From Euonymus europaeus (taxonomy: Eukaryota; Streptophyta; Magnoliopsida; Celastrales; Celastraceae), in assembly GCA_963580455.1 (NCBI GenBank), contig OY756957.1, positions 7,383,001 to 7,447,000 on the forward strand: a DNA stretch of 64,000 nucleotides, written 5' to 3'. The notes beneath the pieces were generated by a model. That model searched no databases and was not told where the DNA came from. It saw only the letters and a list, made by a program, of their open reading frames with translations. The translations under genes were made by a program, and so were the position numbers. Below, piece by piece: positions 33,065 to 44,828 of the stretch; position 1 is the first letter of the stretch, and each line of letters begins with the position of its first letter.

Positions 33065-34377
33065 ATGGATAATAATGCTGATGAAAATGATCTGTATATC
33101 GCGAATGAAAATGACTTGTATAATTTGGTTGACCTTGCGATTATTGCGGGGGCGATGACTGCTACCAGTGAGTCTTTAGGTTCGGAAATGAGAGGACCTT
33201 CTTGGACATCGGCCCAAACAGGGCATAAGTATATGGTTGATCTGTTGTGCGGTAATCCAAGTTGGAGTGTGTCCATTTTGAGGATAAATAGACTGGTGTT
33301 CAGGAAGCTATGTAATGAATTCACATCCACGTATGGGCTCCAACAATCCGAAAATTTGAGCATCATAGAAACTGTGGGGATGTTTGTTTACACAGTAGCT
33401 CATGGTGCGGGGAATCGAGTAGTTGGAGATCGATTGTACATTTTGGAGAAACTCCAAGCAGACAGTTTCATAATGTGTTGGAAAGTTTGTTGTTGATGGC
33501 TGATGATATTGTCAAGCCCCAAGATCCCCAATTTTCAACGGTTTCGAGGTATGTGGCAGAAAACAAAAGATATTTTCCCTACTTTAAAGATTGCATAGGA
33601 GCCATTGATGGAACCCATATTCCTGCGATAGTGTCAAGTGAAGACAGAACACGGTATATCGGAAGGAAAGATATAGTGACACAGAACGTGATGGCGGTTT
33701 GCGACTTTGACATGTTGTTCTTGTTTGTATGTGCGGGTTGGGAGGGATCAACTCATGATTCGCGCATATTTGCTAAAGTGCTTGCGAATGAAGATGCTAA
33801 CTTCCCTCACCCTCCACCAGTTACGTATCTCATGCGTTTATTTAAACTTAGTAATTTGAACCTTTATTGTGCGGACTTGCTAATAATCTTATGCACTGCT
33901 TTTTTAATAGGAAAATATTATTTGGTTGATTCAGGATATCCGAACCAAACTGGATATTTAGCACCTTATAGGGGACATCGATATCATCTTCAAACCTTCC
34001 ACACAAGAGCAGCTGTGTCTAGTCCACGGGAGGCATTCAATTATTACCATTCATCCCTTCGTTCGGTAATTGAGCGCACATTCGGTATGCTCAAAACAAA
34101 GTGGCAGATATTAAAAAAAATTCCCTCATATGACTTCCAAGATCAAGTTAAGATCGTGGTCGCCTGTATTGCGTTGCATAACTTTATACGATTACAAGAG
34201 TTAGAGGATGCAGATTCCTCCACATATGGTGATGTAAGCATTCATATGAACACTAACACGGATGCTGGCACAAGCTTAGATGGGTCAAGCACAGTAGGAA
34301 GACCATGGGAGGTTGATGAGGATATTGATATGGCGACAGTCCGTTACATGATTGCAACAGAGTTGTTCATCCAGTAG
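33065..34377 (+). pseudogene. Harbinger DDE transposase, one frameshift and a lost splice donor
   Basis: The N-terminal part (33065 to about 33435) includes LGNPSWSV-like and IIETVGMFVYTVAHGAGNRV. A frame change lies near 33437-33445. The DDE_4 core follows: YFPYFKDCIGAIDGTHIPAI (first Asp in the GAIDGTH motif), then FVCAGWEGSTHDSRIF, then YYLVDSGYPNQTGYLAPYRG, then the terminal acidic residue in SVIERTFGMLKTKWQIL. An intron fits 33821-33910 (90 bp, ends TTTTAATAG), but its first bases are TT instead of GT, so the donor seems lost. Because 90 is a multiple of three and no stop occurs, read-through would insert 30 residues. Probably inactive. Confidence 0.88.
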
Positions 34378-34652
34378 TAGATGTTTACGCTTGTTAATTT
34401 AAGAAGATTTAGCAGTTGTAATTGTTATTTGTAATGAATTTATGAAGTGTACATTTGAATTCTAATGTATTTATTAAATGCATATGCAATTGGGTAGATT
34501 TAAGTAGATTTTCATGCATTTATTTTAAAATAAGAGGTAAATAACATAAATTGGGTAATTTATAGACGCCAAAAGCTAAACTGGGTTTGAACTCATGGCA
34601 CCACAGTTTTATACCTCATAGCACCTCACAGCGTTACCAAACAGCACCCATG

Positions 34653-37064
34653 ATAGCCTTCCTAACAACAGTTGAAGGATTATCTTGAAAAAGATCTTAC
34701 ACCCAGTAATCAAAAGAATCAGCCGTAGCATAGTTGATGCATATCAACTACCTTCCAACATTGCAACGCAAATGGGCAATCCAAAAACAAATGAAGAGCA
34801 TGTTCCTCATAATCTCCACACATCACACAGTCGTTATCCATTTGTAACCCTCTCACCAACAAACTCTCCTTTAAAGAAAGGCATTATTGCACCACAAGCC
34901 ATAAGAATGTTTTCACACGAGGTGGGAGTTCCAAATTCTAGAATTTTGCCCAATCCACCACCCTATTACCCCAAGATATATGCTCCTCCTCCATACATAT
35001 CCTATACCCCGACTTAACAGAGTAAACACCCTTCTTATCATATTGCAAAATCAATGTGTCAATACCTTCACTCGACTCAAGAGGGATAGATAAAATTGCA
35101 TCAACATCCTCTGGCAAAAAAGGGGCCTTCACCATAAATCGCAAACTTTCATCTCTTCCAACCCTTCAATGACTGGCGAATTAAGAAAAATCGACAATCC
35201 AATCTCAACCATGGATCCGTCCAAATACTAATCTGAGTACCATCTCCTATCCTCCATCTACACCCCTCCCTCACCACTAGCCTCGCACTCCAAATATTTT
35301 TCCACACAAAACTTGGATTGTACCCCAATGGGGCCGAGAAAAAAAATCTCCTCTAGGATAATATTTAGCTTTGAGAATCCTGGAAACTAAGGAACTTGGG
35401 TTGGAGATCAAATTCCATACTTGCTTACCCAACATAGCCAAATTAAAGGCCCTTAGATCCCGAAGCCCCATACCTCTTACATCCTTCCTCACACATAACT
35501 TTTCCCACCAAACCCAATTCAACTTACTTCCCCCATCCGTCTTCATACCCCATCAAAAAGAATTCATCATCTTTTCCAACTCATCACAAAGAGAAATTGG
35601 GAGAAGGAAAACTCTCATACAATAAGTTGGATCGGCCTGAGCAATAGATTTAATTAAAACCTCCCTACCAGCTTGCAATAAACACCTTGAATTCCATCCT
35701 TGAATACGCTTCCAGAGTCTATCTCTAAGAAAAGCAAATACAGTCCTCTTATTTCTACCAATCAAGGAAGGTAACCCAAGATATCTTCCAGTATCCAAGG
35801 GAGAAGAAACTCAAAGACACCTGAGACACCATCCCTCAGAGGCCCCTCCACATTCGAACTAAAAAAGATATCTGATTTTTGAAAATTTATAGCTTGCCCA
35901 GATGCGTCCTCATATGTCGTCAAAATAGCTTGAACATTAACACTTTCCACCATAGATGCTAAAAAAAAATAGGAAACTATCATCAGCAAAAAATAAATGT
36001 AAAACACGAGGCTCACCTCGACAAATCCTAAAACCATGAATATTCCCTCTCCTCTCCGCTTTCCTGATCATTGCCGAAAGGTCTTCCGCGCAAATAATAA
36101 ATAAATAGGGAGACAGTGGATCCTCTTGTCGAATACCTCTTTTCGGCATAATAGGCCCTACCAATTCCTCGTTCATTGACATTGAATAAGAGACAAAAGA
36201 AACACATAGCATCAACCACTTCACCCATTGAACGGAAAATCCCATCTTCACCAGCTTGCCCCGAAGATAAGCCCAACCGATCTTGTTGTAAGCCTTGCTA
36301 ATATCAATCTTCAAAGCAACTTCTCCATTGCTCCCTCTAGTCCTCCTCATATAATGCAACACCTCAAATGCAATAATTACATTATCTGTAATTGAGAGCC
36401 CTGAAACAAAGGTTGATTGCATATCTGAAATCAAAACTACAAATAATCTCTTCAACCTGTTTGCAAGAACTTTGGCAATAATTTTATATAAAACATTACA
36501 GAGCGATATTGGCCTTAAACCCTTCATGGATTGAGGAAAACGGCATAAGTAGACTACTTACCTCCAACGACGCAAGACAGTTGACATCAAAATCCAGCAC
36601 TGACTCCCTCATCCCACTTCCCACCTCAAACAAAGATCGAAAATAATCAAATGCTGCACCATATAAATCAGCTTGTCCTTCCACCCAGTTTCCTCCCACA
36701 TGTTGCAATCTATAGATTCTGTTTGACTTCTTCCTAACAGAGGCTAAAGAATGAAAATACTTTGTATTCGAGTCCCCACCTTGTAACCAATAAACTTTCG
36801 ATCTCTGTTTCCAAAAAGTCTCTTCTTGAAATAGTAATCAAGATAATTTAATCCGTTGCTCCTTCAACTCACCAGCATCATCACAATCAACAGACTCGTG
36901 AAGTCTCTCAATAGCTCGCTTGCACTCCGCAATTTGATCTCTGAATTGTCGAGAGTATTTATGACTTCACTGCTCCATTGACACAACACAAGTCCGCAGT
37001 CTCTAAATGTGGGTTGGAGCAACACGTTATTGAAAGCCATCATCAACGCTTTCTTTATAAGCAT
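34653..37064 (-). pseudogene. LINE reverse transcriptase and zinc-binding region
   Basis: Non-LTR RT order is clear on the minus strand. LRPISLCNVLYKIIAKVLAN is at about 36460-36520, GEVALKIDISKAYNKIGWAY at 36260-36330, and RGIRQEDPLSPYLFIICAED at 36080-36140. The catalytic FADDS is near 35975-35995. GRNKRTVFAFLRDRLWKRI and LLQAGREVLIKSIAQADPTY follow at 35620-35765. MGLRDLRAFNLAMLGKQVWN is near 35425. The RT-associated zinc-binding segment is at 34660-35140. Several frame changes and stops are present. Confidence 0.85.
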
Positions 37065-37070
37065 TGTAAT

Positions 37071-37495
37071 AAATATAAAAACTCGAGTGCAATGCTTAAT
37101 AATAAAGCATTGTGAATTTGTGGCTCGTTTTTTTGCATATTTACGACACTTTGTTAAATTAAAATAAATACTGACACTTACTTTAAAAAGTCCTAATTTC
37201 GTCAGTCGTACAACGGTTTACCCAATACACGCCGTTATAGTATAATGTACACGATTTCAAATAATTTACAGGCTAATTCATATATGTATATATGCAAATC
37301 AAGATTACTATGAGTATTGCGTATGCTCTATATTTACACATGCATGCGTATGCTCTATTGTATCAATATAACACAAACCCCAAACTACATGCATGTGTTC
37401 ACAATGGGCTCTAGCACCTTTATCCAGCCATCACCCTCGGCTCCAGCTCCACTACCACTTTGGGATTCCTAATTATTTTTGTGGGTATCTTATCA
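37071..37495. other. Intergenic, nothing recognised
   Basis: Short AT-rich stretch with microsatellite-like TATATGTATATATG near 37280. No gene seen. Confidence 0.4.
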
Positions 37496-37496
37496 T

Positions 37497-39165
37497 TGTG
37501 ACGTTCCTGTGTAAATAATGTATTGGTTTAATACATTCATATGAGACGTATACAATATATATATAGGCTGAGTACAGTGTTGACCTCTTCCTATAGTAAT
37601 TATTGAGATTTTCTTACTAAGTATAGAGTGATACAGTTCGCTAAACACAAGACTATTGAGATAAATATTCCACGGAGATAATTGTACCATTGAGTGTGTT
37701 TAGGAGAGATTTTAGGATTGATGAGACTATCGTTAATACCCCCGTAAACATGTCAGCCGCAGTTGAACAAGTTTGTCACACACTACAGTATGGCTTGGCT
37801 TGTGAAGAGGGTTGGTGAGTACGTCCGTCAGTTGATCGACAAATGGAACAAAGAGAACCCGATGGCTACCAAGAGCAATTTTTTCTTGAACAAAGTGATA
37901 ATCAAGTTCAATGTGGCGAGTGCAGACATGGTACATCGGATTTGCTGCCATATAAGCAGCTGGGAGAATATCACAATGTAAGCACTGGGTACTAGAGACG
38001 AACACCAAGTCCATAGAGTAAGTAATAAAGCCACGTAGTCTTGCTCCATGCATGAGACAACGAATGATATTTGTACTCAGCACTGGATTTAGCAATAGTA
38101 GGTTGCTTTTTGTAACACCATGAGACTAGAGTGTTGCCCAAGAAAATCAAATAGTCGTTGGTCGACCTTTGTGTGTCGGGACAATCAACCCAATCGACAT
38201 CTGTGTATGTGTGTAGCTGTAGAGGCTATTGATGGGGAGAGAACACTAGACCATAATCCAGAGTTCCTTTAACATAACGTGTTTTGTGGCAACAAGATGA
38301 GTCGCCAATGGGGCACTCATATATTGTGATATGGTATTGACTACAAATGTCAAGTCCGGGCGTGTTAAGGTGAGGTATTGCAAGCTACCAACCAATTCTC
38401 AAAACTCTGTGTGATTGGATAAGAGCATGTCATCTGTCATAGAGAGAACAACTTTTGGTTGCAAAGGGGTAGTTGTCGGTTTGCAGATGAGAAGACCATG
38501 TCTTTGCAAGACCATAAGCATATTTAAGTTGATGCATATAAAGATAGGTGTAATCACGTTCAACTCGGAGGCCAAGAAAGTAGTGCAAAGAGCCAAAATC
38601 TTTGATGTCAAATCTTTGCCCAAGTTTCTCAATGAAAGACTGGAGTAGCCGTGAGTCATTCCAGTTATGACAATATCGTCTACATAAAGGAGCAGGTAGA
38701 TGAGTTGGACACCTTGACAAAAGATGAACAAAGATGAATCTACCTAACTCTGCCGAAATCCAGTTGCAATGAGGAAAGAGCTGATGCAGTGAAAACAAGC
38801 CCTTGACGCCTGTTTAAGGCCATATAAGGCCTTGTTAAGGCGGCAGACATGATAAGGGAGAGCCGGATCAACAAAGCTTGGGGTTGAGTCATATATATGG
38901 CCTCCTTCAACAACCCATGGAGGAATGCATTTTTGGCAGCTAATTGATGAAGTGACCAACCATGAGATACAACAATACTAAAGACAGTGCGAAAGGTAGC
39001 ACGCTTTACAATAGGATTAAAAGTTTCACCATAGTTAATGTCGGGTTGTTGATGGAAACCCTTTGCCACTAGGCGAGCTTTGTAGCACTCGATTGTGCCA
39101 TCAAATTTGTGCTTGATGCAAAATACTCACTTGCAACCAACAGTTTTTCGTGTAGGGGATGGGGG
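37497..39165 (-). mobile_element. Copia fragment with RT, RNase H and 3' LTR
   Basis: The minus strand carries RT from about 39160: [20 protein letters not shown], then [18 protein letters not shown] and [17 protein letters not shown]. The catalytic LLLYVDDIVITGM is near 38660-38700. RNase H remnants follow down to 37760. A polypurine-like run TTTACGGGGG is at 37739-37748. The presumed 3' LTR is 37497-37737, with a TATA run near 37552-37565. Stops are frequent. The 5' part is missing beyond 39165, where an unrelated copia begins in the opposite direction. Confidence 0.8.
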
Positions 39166-39169
39166 AACC

Positions 39170-40100
39170 AAAGATCAAGTGACATTTTTAAGAAGGGCAC
39201 TGACTATACTAATTCAGATATGGTTGGTGATCTTGACAGTTAAAAATCTACTTCAGAGCATGTTTTTACTTTTGCATGGGGAGCTATTTCATGGAGTCAA
39301 AATTGCAGAAATGTGTTAATTTGTCTAGAATAAAAGCAGAGTATATTGTTATAGCAAAAGCTGGTAAAGAAATGTTGTTGTTAAAGCAATTTTTCCATGA
39401 ATTGGGTGTTAATCATAAGGAATACAAGGTACATTGTAAGAGTCAGATTGCGCTAAACTTGAGTAAAAATTCATGTACCATTTCCGCACGAAGCATAATG
39501 ATATGCACTATCATTGGATACGCTAGGTGATTGAAGAACAGTTATTGAACTTGTAAAGATTCACACAAATGAGAATTCAAAAGACATGTTTACGAAGATA
39601 GTTACACGTAAGAAGCTAGAGTTATTTTGAGACATAACCAAGATGGACAGCAACTGAAGACCAGCAAGTTGCATTCTCCTCCTATGAGTATGGGGTGGAG
39701 GAGAATTGATGGGTCAATACCCATGAAAGTCAAAGAAAGAAGCTCACTGTATCACCATCACGCATGCAAGTCTCCATTGCACAGTGCTGTCATTTCAGCA
39801 CACAAATCCTTTGAAGCATGCGGCGTCCAAGTTTGTCAAAGATTGTTATTTACTTTTGTGTTTGTCTCGTTCTATGTTTCATATCAATATAAAGAGAGGG
39901 GTGTGTGTTGGTAGCGTGAAAAAAACAGAGAAGAAAAGAAAGGAAAGGAGCCGTAGATGCTAGGCAGAGAGAAAGTGAGTTAAGTTAGAGTGTAGAGTGA
40001 ATATCTCCTCATACTCGTGTTATATTATCTCTTAACAGTTGAATGTTTTCTCTGTACCATAAACCTCTTAATAGTTGAGTGTTTTTTTTCCCTCATGAAC
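39170..40100 (+). mobile_element. Copia RNase H end with 3' LTR, plus strand
   Basis: Codons near 39210-39620 read as copia RNase H: DMVGDLDS, HVFTFAWGAISW, AEYIVIAKAGKEMLLLKQFF, then HELGVNHKEYKVHCKSQIAL, with stops. A purine tract (GTGGAGGAGAAT) precedes TGATGGGTC at 39707, the likely LTR start. A TATA-like CAATATAAAGAG lies near 39884. The LTR end is not resolved (about 40100). The fragment begins directly at the end of the oppositely oriented copia. Confidence 0.7.
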
Positions 40101-40442
40101 GTATATCGTTAGAAACTGAACCACATATTATTGCTGCTTTTTTTTTTCTAATTTCACTTTTGTATTTTATTAACCCGATATCCTTGACACCATAAGACCC
40201 ATTTTAATTAAATTGCATTCTTCTATATCAAAAAGAAGAGAGAAAAAAAATACAAGAATGAACAGACACCAAAAACAAAAAACAAAAAAAAAACAATTTA
40301 AGCCGTCTCCAAATAATAGATAGGATTACTTCCCCATTGTTTGTACACTAGTGCACAAAGATTAGAGGGGATGCTTAATGAATCCAGTACTCTCCATACA
40401 TTATATTATCACCATCAGCCATCCTGCTTTCCCTTCCTCACA
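40101..40442. other. 3' flank of the ABHD17-like gene
   Basis: A/T-rich, with A-runs at 40240-40300. It should contain the 3' UTR of the minus-strand gene ending at 40443. No clear poly(A) signal is claimed. Confidence 0.4.
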
Positions 40443-43400
40443 CTATGACTGTATCCCCGCACAGCATCGCCACCGAAAACAATTCGTCCGGCAACTTGGT
40501 CTTGAGCATTCCAGGCATTTGGGTAGTAAACAAGATTTTATGCAACAGGGTATCCAACATCCACGACATTTGGGTCGTGGGCAACATCTTGCGCAATTGG
40601 GTATCAAGCATCCCGGGCATTTGGGGCGACATGAACACTTGAAGCAACTGGGTATCCAGCATGCAAGACATTTGGGTCGCCTGCAACATCTTGTGCAATT
40701 GGGTATCAAGCATCCCGGGCATTTGGGGCGACATGGGCACTTGAAGCAACTGGGTATCCAGCATCCAGGACATTTGGGTTGCCGGCAACATTTTATGCAA
40801 TTGGGTATCAAGCATCCCGGGCATTTGGGCAGACATGGGCACTTGAAGCAACTGGGTATCCAGCATCCAGGACATTTGGGTCGCCGGCAACATCTTATGC
40901 AATTGGGTATCAAGCATCCCGGGAATTTGGGGAGACATGGGCACTTGAAGCAACTGTGAAATGAACATTCTGGGCATTTGAAGCATGTGAAGCAACTGTG
41001 AAATGGACATTCTGGGCATTTGAAGCAACTGTGACATGAACATTCTGGGCATTTGGGTCGCCAGCATTTGATTCTACAACTACAGCAACAATCAGCAGTG
41101 ATTCTACAGCTACAGCACCTGTCAGCAGCGGCAGGTGTATTATTAGAACTCTTGGGTAGATGAAGAGTCTGCCTGATCTTTTTGAGGAGGATTTCGGTTG
41201 TGGTGTTCTCCATTTCATGGATAAACCTGCAAAGATGGCGGATGTACTCCGGGTATAGCTCCAAGTTGCAGTGCCCGCCACCTTTAATCCACAAAGGTTC
41301 GAATGGTTCCCGCGCCAGTTTCCACAATCCATTTCCATGTAGCCAGTTGACTACATCATCTTCAGTACCCTGACAAATTTTATCCAAACTTTTCAGGATA
41401 ACGGCAATGGAGAGGCAACTGGAATCCAAATGATTTTTTTTTTAACAGAAAAATGATCATTTTAATGCAAGACAAGACGATTTCTTTCAAGAAAAATAGT
41501 TCATTAATCTTGATGCGACCAATCCATAGCAACAGCCAGAATCATGCAATAATAACAACAGAAAAATATGGAAAACTCTTCAGGACAAGTTCTAATTATG
41601 CTTTAATGCAATCAAAGTGGGAAGGCAGACATAAGGATATACAATATAATCAAGCATCTTAACCCTTCATTTTCCTATGTTTTAACTTTTCTGTGTTGAT
41701 TTTCCTTAAATTTTCTCTGGTTCCTGTGAATTCTCTATATACAATAAAAGTGTCTTACAAACCTTGACACAGCACGACATGCCATAGTTCGGTAGTATGA
41801 TGTATATAAATTAAGGTTAGGTACCTACTATTACATATCAAACCATCCAAAAATTCATGAGCTAACAGAACATCCCACTGAATGACTAATTTGGAGAACC
41901 AATTGAGGCGAGAGAGAGACAATTGGATAATTGCCACATGAGAGTAGGGCCAGTAGGCTGTTTTCAATCCCAATAATGTTTTAATCTTGTGCAGGGGCCT
42001 TTGTATGGTCTAATGGTTTCATGTGGCTAAAACATAGAATAGCAGGTTTCTGTTGTGGAGATGGTCGCCTAAAACGCAAAGACTTAACCCAAATATTATA
42101 ACAACAAGAACTCAGCTAAAAGGATCCAAAAGCTGGATAAGAAAACCTCATCTGGTTAACAAGATTCTCCAATTGGTCGTGGAAAGGAGGTTAAAATACT
42201 ATTACATTTGGTTTTTTTTCCCTAAAAAAGGATTAGATCTTCTTGCTAGATTTGCAACACAAATAACCAAAAGTCCTATACTTGCACAGTTTAGAAGAAT
42301 GAACTATCAGCTAATGCTATCCTCTCTTTCAATCTTGTTAAGATGGCTACTCCAATCAAAAATGAAAAAGCAAAAGGGGTGACAGGACTTGCAGAAAATA
42401 ATAACTACTTAAAGTTTTCACCCTAGTTGTTCACAACATCAAAAAAAAGTTTCAAACATGGACAATCGCATTATATTCCAAAAGAATACAATGTAAGCAG
42501 ACAATTTGGAATTGCTATATCGAGAGATGGGATCAAGAAAAACGTACATGGATTATCAACACAGGAGACTTCACCTTCTTTACCTTGTTGATATTCTGCA
42601 ATTTTGTAACATTTGTTAATAGCTTGGATAAAGCATAAGTACCATTAACAGTCCACACTAATGTGATACATTGGCACTATTTTGATATGCCATCGGCAAA
42701 AACCATTCATAGCATCTAAAATTAATCATTTCTCGACAAGAAACAATCACCAGGAACAAACCCTTACCTCATAAATGTCAAAGCAAAATGTGAACTTCAC
42801 ATGGCAGAGCACACGAAGGCCAGAGAGGATACCACTATGCAGAACCACACCTCTTAGCCTCGGCAATTTAGCTGCAAGGTGCAATGTGGGTCCACTGCCA
42901 ACCGACTGCCCATACAAAATCAAGTCTTCCTGACTAACTCCATACTCAGACTGTAGACACTGATAAACGGCCTCTATATCCGCATATGTGTTGGATTCAC
43001 TTGGCTGATATAATAAACACTAAGAAAGTTAGTTTGCGTCATTATGAGATTTTCTCAGCTAATCTAATCTAAGAAGCCAAACCAGAAGAGCGCGTATCTT
43101 AGGTTAGCCAGTTAAAATTGCATTGCCTACTCGGCCAACAGTGATTTGTATACAACGGAAACAGTTTAGAACATTCAGATATAAGTTCATTAGCAGCAGA
43201 CGCTAATACAAAACCAAGTAAAACTGAGTAAAAAAGTCGGTCCGAGAAACAATTAACTGATGACCCATAACCAGAATCTAGAAAAAGTTTGTAAAACACA
43301 TTCAGATTTAAGTAAATTGACAAAATACCTTTCCAGTAGATGCCCCATAACCAGAATAGTCGTATCTGCAAAATAGCATACATGTTTGATGAGGAAGCTC

Positions 43401-44323
43401 AAAAGGTACAAACAATCAAACAAGTTTGCGAACAAAAGCAGAAATGTAAAGCTGAAGAAGAACAAAAGCAAGGGTAAAGTTTTTTCCAGAATCCAACTAC
43501 TGTAGCAGAAGTGAAAAAGTTAAAACCAGATCTCCAGAAAATGCAAAAGGCTAAAAGAAAAAGTAAAGGTAAACACAGAGAGCTGCTTTGATTCCAAACT
43601 CCAAAGTAGTCTAAAGATTAATAGAATGATAAATATGGAAGACTTTATAGAAAATGACTGGTTATTTATATTTCTTTTCTTTTATCTTTTATTTTCAATT
43701 ATAGAAAATAAATATACTAGTACATAACAGGTAGAAGAAAAAAGGCTAATTATTAAAATGCAGTAATAACATATCCAAAAGCCCAACTACCTCATTCCCA
43801 GAAGAGGAAAACAATGTGGGGAGAAAAATAAATGTAAATCTCAAGACAGCAACACACAATAAACAAGGTAGTTTTTCTTATAAAAAAAATAGCAAAATAG
43901 AAAACAAAATGAACAACAGAACCAAAAAGGGATTAATCATTTCCAAGCATAAATTTGAATAATAAAGGAAAATAATGATGGGAAAAAAACTGACCCTATC
44001 AAATTGACTCTGAGGTTAACCTTAAGCTGCACAAAAAGATCATATAGCTGGCCAAGGTCAGCAGCATTCCCATGAGAGTAAAGCACAGTGAGGCGAGCAT
44101 ATGGGTTTCTCAAATAGAAGGCAACAATCTTGTTGCCCCTCTTTGTATCAACCAACAGCACATCAAGCGAGTTGTCATCAGCAACAGGCATGGGAAGTGA
44201 AGATGATGAAGAAGTAGAGACCACAGTGAGCTTGCCATTATCACGCTTCTTGATTTGGTATGTGGGAGGGGATGGAGGAAAAAAGGCAAATTTTGAAGCT
44301 AATTGAGAGAACATGCAACCCAT
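40443..44323 (-). CDS. ABHD17-like alpha/beta hydrolase with expanded cysteine-rich tail
   Basis: Five exons join cleanly: 43995-44323, 43329-43365, 42768-43004, 42548-42595, 40443-41369, all with GT-AG introns, giving 525 residues. It starts MGCMFSQLASKFAFFPPSPP, a lipidation-prone Met-Gly-Cys start. The hydrolase fold shows YSHGNAADLG (residues 82-91), the nucleophile elbow YGQSVGSG (Ser156), the acid in GTEDDVV (about Asp221) and His250 in KGGGHCNLE, so the triad is intact. Mammalian ABHD17 proteins are membrane-anchored depalmitoylases; this activity is inferred here. Residues 301-525 form a tail with 66 cysteines, 29 percent, mostly nine 17-residue repeats. That is far longer than the short Cys-rich segments I know from the family. 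The 5' flank is CT/GA-rich. No lesion is seen. Confidence 0.9.
40467..40925 (-). repeat. 51-bp coding minisatellite, nine units (Cys-rich tail)
   Basis: On the minus strand nine consecutive 51-bp units encode 17-residue repeats of two alternating kinds. One is CPGCLIPNCIRCCRRPK-like and the other CPGCWIPSCFKCPCLPK-like, so the higher-order period is 34 residues (102 bp). The last unit (CLECSRPSCRTNCFRWR) is the most diverged. Upstream, residues around 324-360 hold a different short repeat (CPEC....SCFK). Because 51 is a multiple of three, antisense frames are also open here. Confidence 0.92.
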
Positions 44324-44792
44324 TCAACCCCCCCAAGAAAAAGAGTGAAGAAAACCCAACTCATTGAAAGAGGAACAAACTTGGGTTCACGTGGTGTAAC
44401 AGAGAAAGTGGGTTTTGTTTGGAGAGGAAAATGAGGTACTTTTATCTTTGTTACAGTTTGGATATTTTTCTGGGTAGTGCTTGTTCTCGAGGATTGATGT
44501 TGCAGAGTTTAATGAAAGGAAAGGAAGAGAAAAGGGAGATCTCGCAAGCTCGGGTTTGGAAAATGAAACGCACACAGTGCTTCAGCAGGATCAGCTCTTG
44601 GTGTGGTTGCTGGTGAGTGGCAGCACTGAACACTGAACAGTGACAACTGACAAGAGAGTAGAGACTGGAGAGAGCGAGAGAGAGAGGGAGAGACTTAACT
44701 CCAAAAACTAGTTCAATATGACTTCATTGTCTGTCAGTTTGTACAGATATCAGGTCAATAAAAAAATCTGTTCAGTCAATAGTTTCAATGCA
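44324..44792 (-). promoter_or_regulatory. 5' UTR and promoter region of the ABHD17-like gene
   Basis: Immediately upstream of the ATG at 44323. A GA-rich tract lies at 44667-44693, which reads as CT-rich on the gene strand. That is common in plant 5' leaders and core promoters. No TATA box is obvious. Short reading frames in this interval have no family motif. Confidence 0.45.
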
Positions 44793-44793
44793 C

Positions 44794-44794
44794 A

Positions 44795-44828
<34 letters not shown>

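Larger units (their letters stand above)
30265..34649 (+). mobile_element. PIF/Harbinger DNA transposon
   Basis: The element sits inside LINE codons. The left side begins near GGGGCTAGTTTGACGCC (30269). The right side, read inverted, begins GGGTGCTGTTTGGTAACGC. These fit imperfect terminal inverted repeats of Harbinger style. The trinucleotide ATG at 30262-30264 and 34650-34652 may be the 3-bp target duplication, tentatively, since the left TIR would then have four or five extra bases. Both standard Harbinger genes are present on the plus strand: a Myb/SANT-like protein and a DDE transposase. A CT-rich tract at 30555-30625 and a 69-bp minisatellite at about 32550-32840 are also inside. Confidence 0.88.
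29540..37070 (-). mobile_element. L1-like LINE, minus strand, split by a Harbinger element
   Basis: ORF2 codons run from about 37064 down to 34653 (RT and RT-associated zinc-binding domain) and continue at 30263-29587 with the C-terminal RNase H domain. The gap is exactly the PIF/Harbinger element. The endonuclease domain and ORF1 are absent, so the LINE is 5'-truncated. Stops and frame changes are frequent. A poly(A) tail or target duplication was not identified at the low-coordinate end. Confidence 0.85.

Noticed and set aside
40378..40959. A 193-codon plus-strand frame with GHLGR..HLKQLGI-type repeats
   Set aside because: It is the antisense reading of the 51-bp coding repeat of the ABHD17-like gene. 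The minus-strand frame joins four upstream exons by GT-AG sites, so the plus frame is a by-product.
40438..41067. Met/Gln/Leu-rich minus-strand frame over the same repeat
   Set aside because: It is the same strand as the gene but a different frame, open only because the repeat length is a multiple of three.
41453..42382. Plus-strand frames inside the fourth intron of the ABHD17-like gene
   Set aside because: They lie within an intron defined by clean splice sites and show no family motif.
43099..43471. Minus-strand frames between the second and third exons
   Set aside because: Intronic, hydrophobic by base composition, and broken by the 37-bp exon 2 with its own splice sites.
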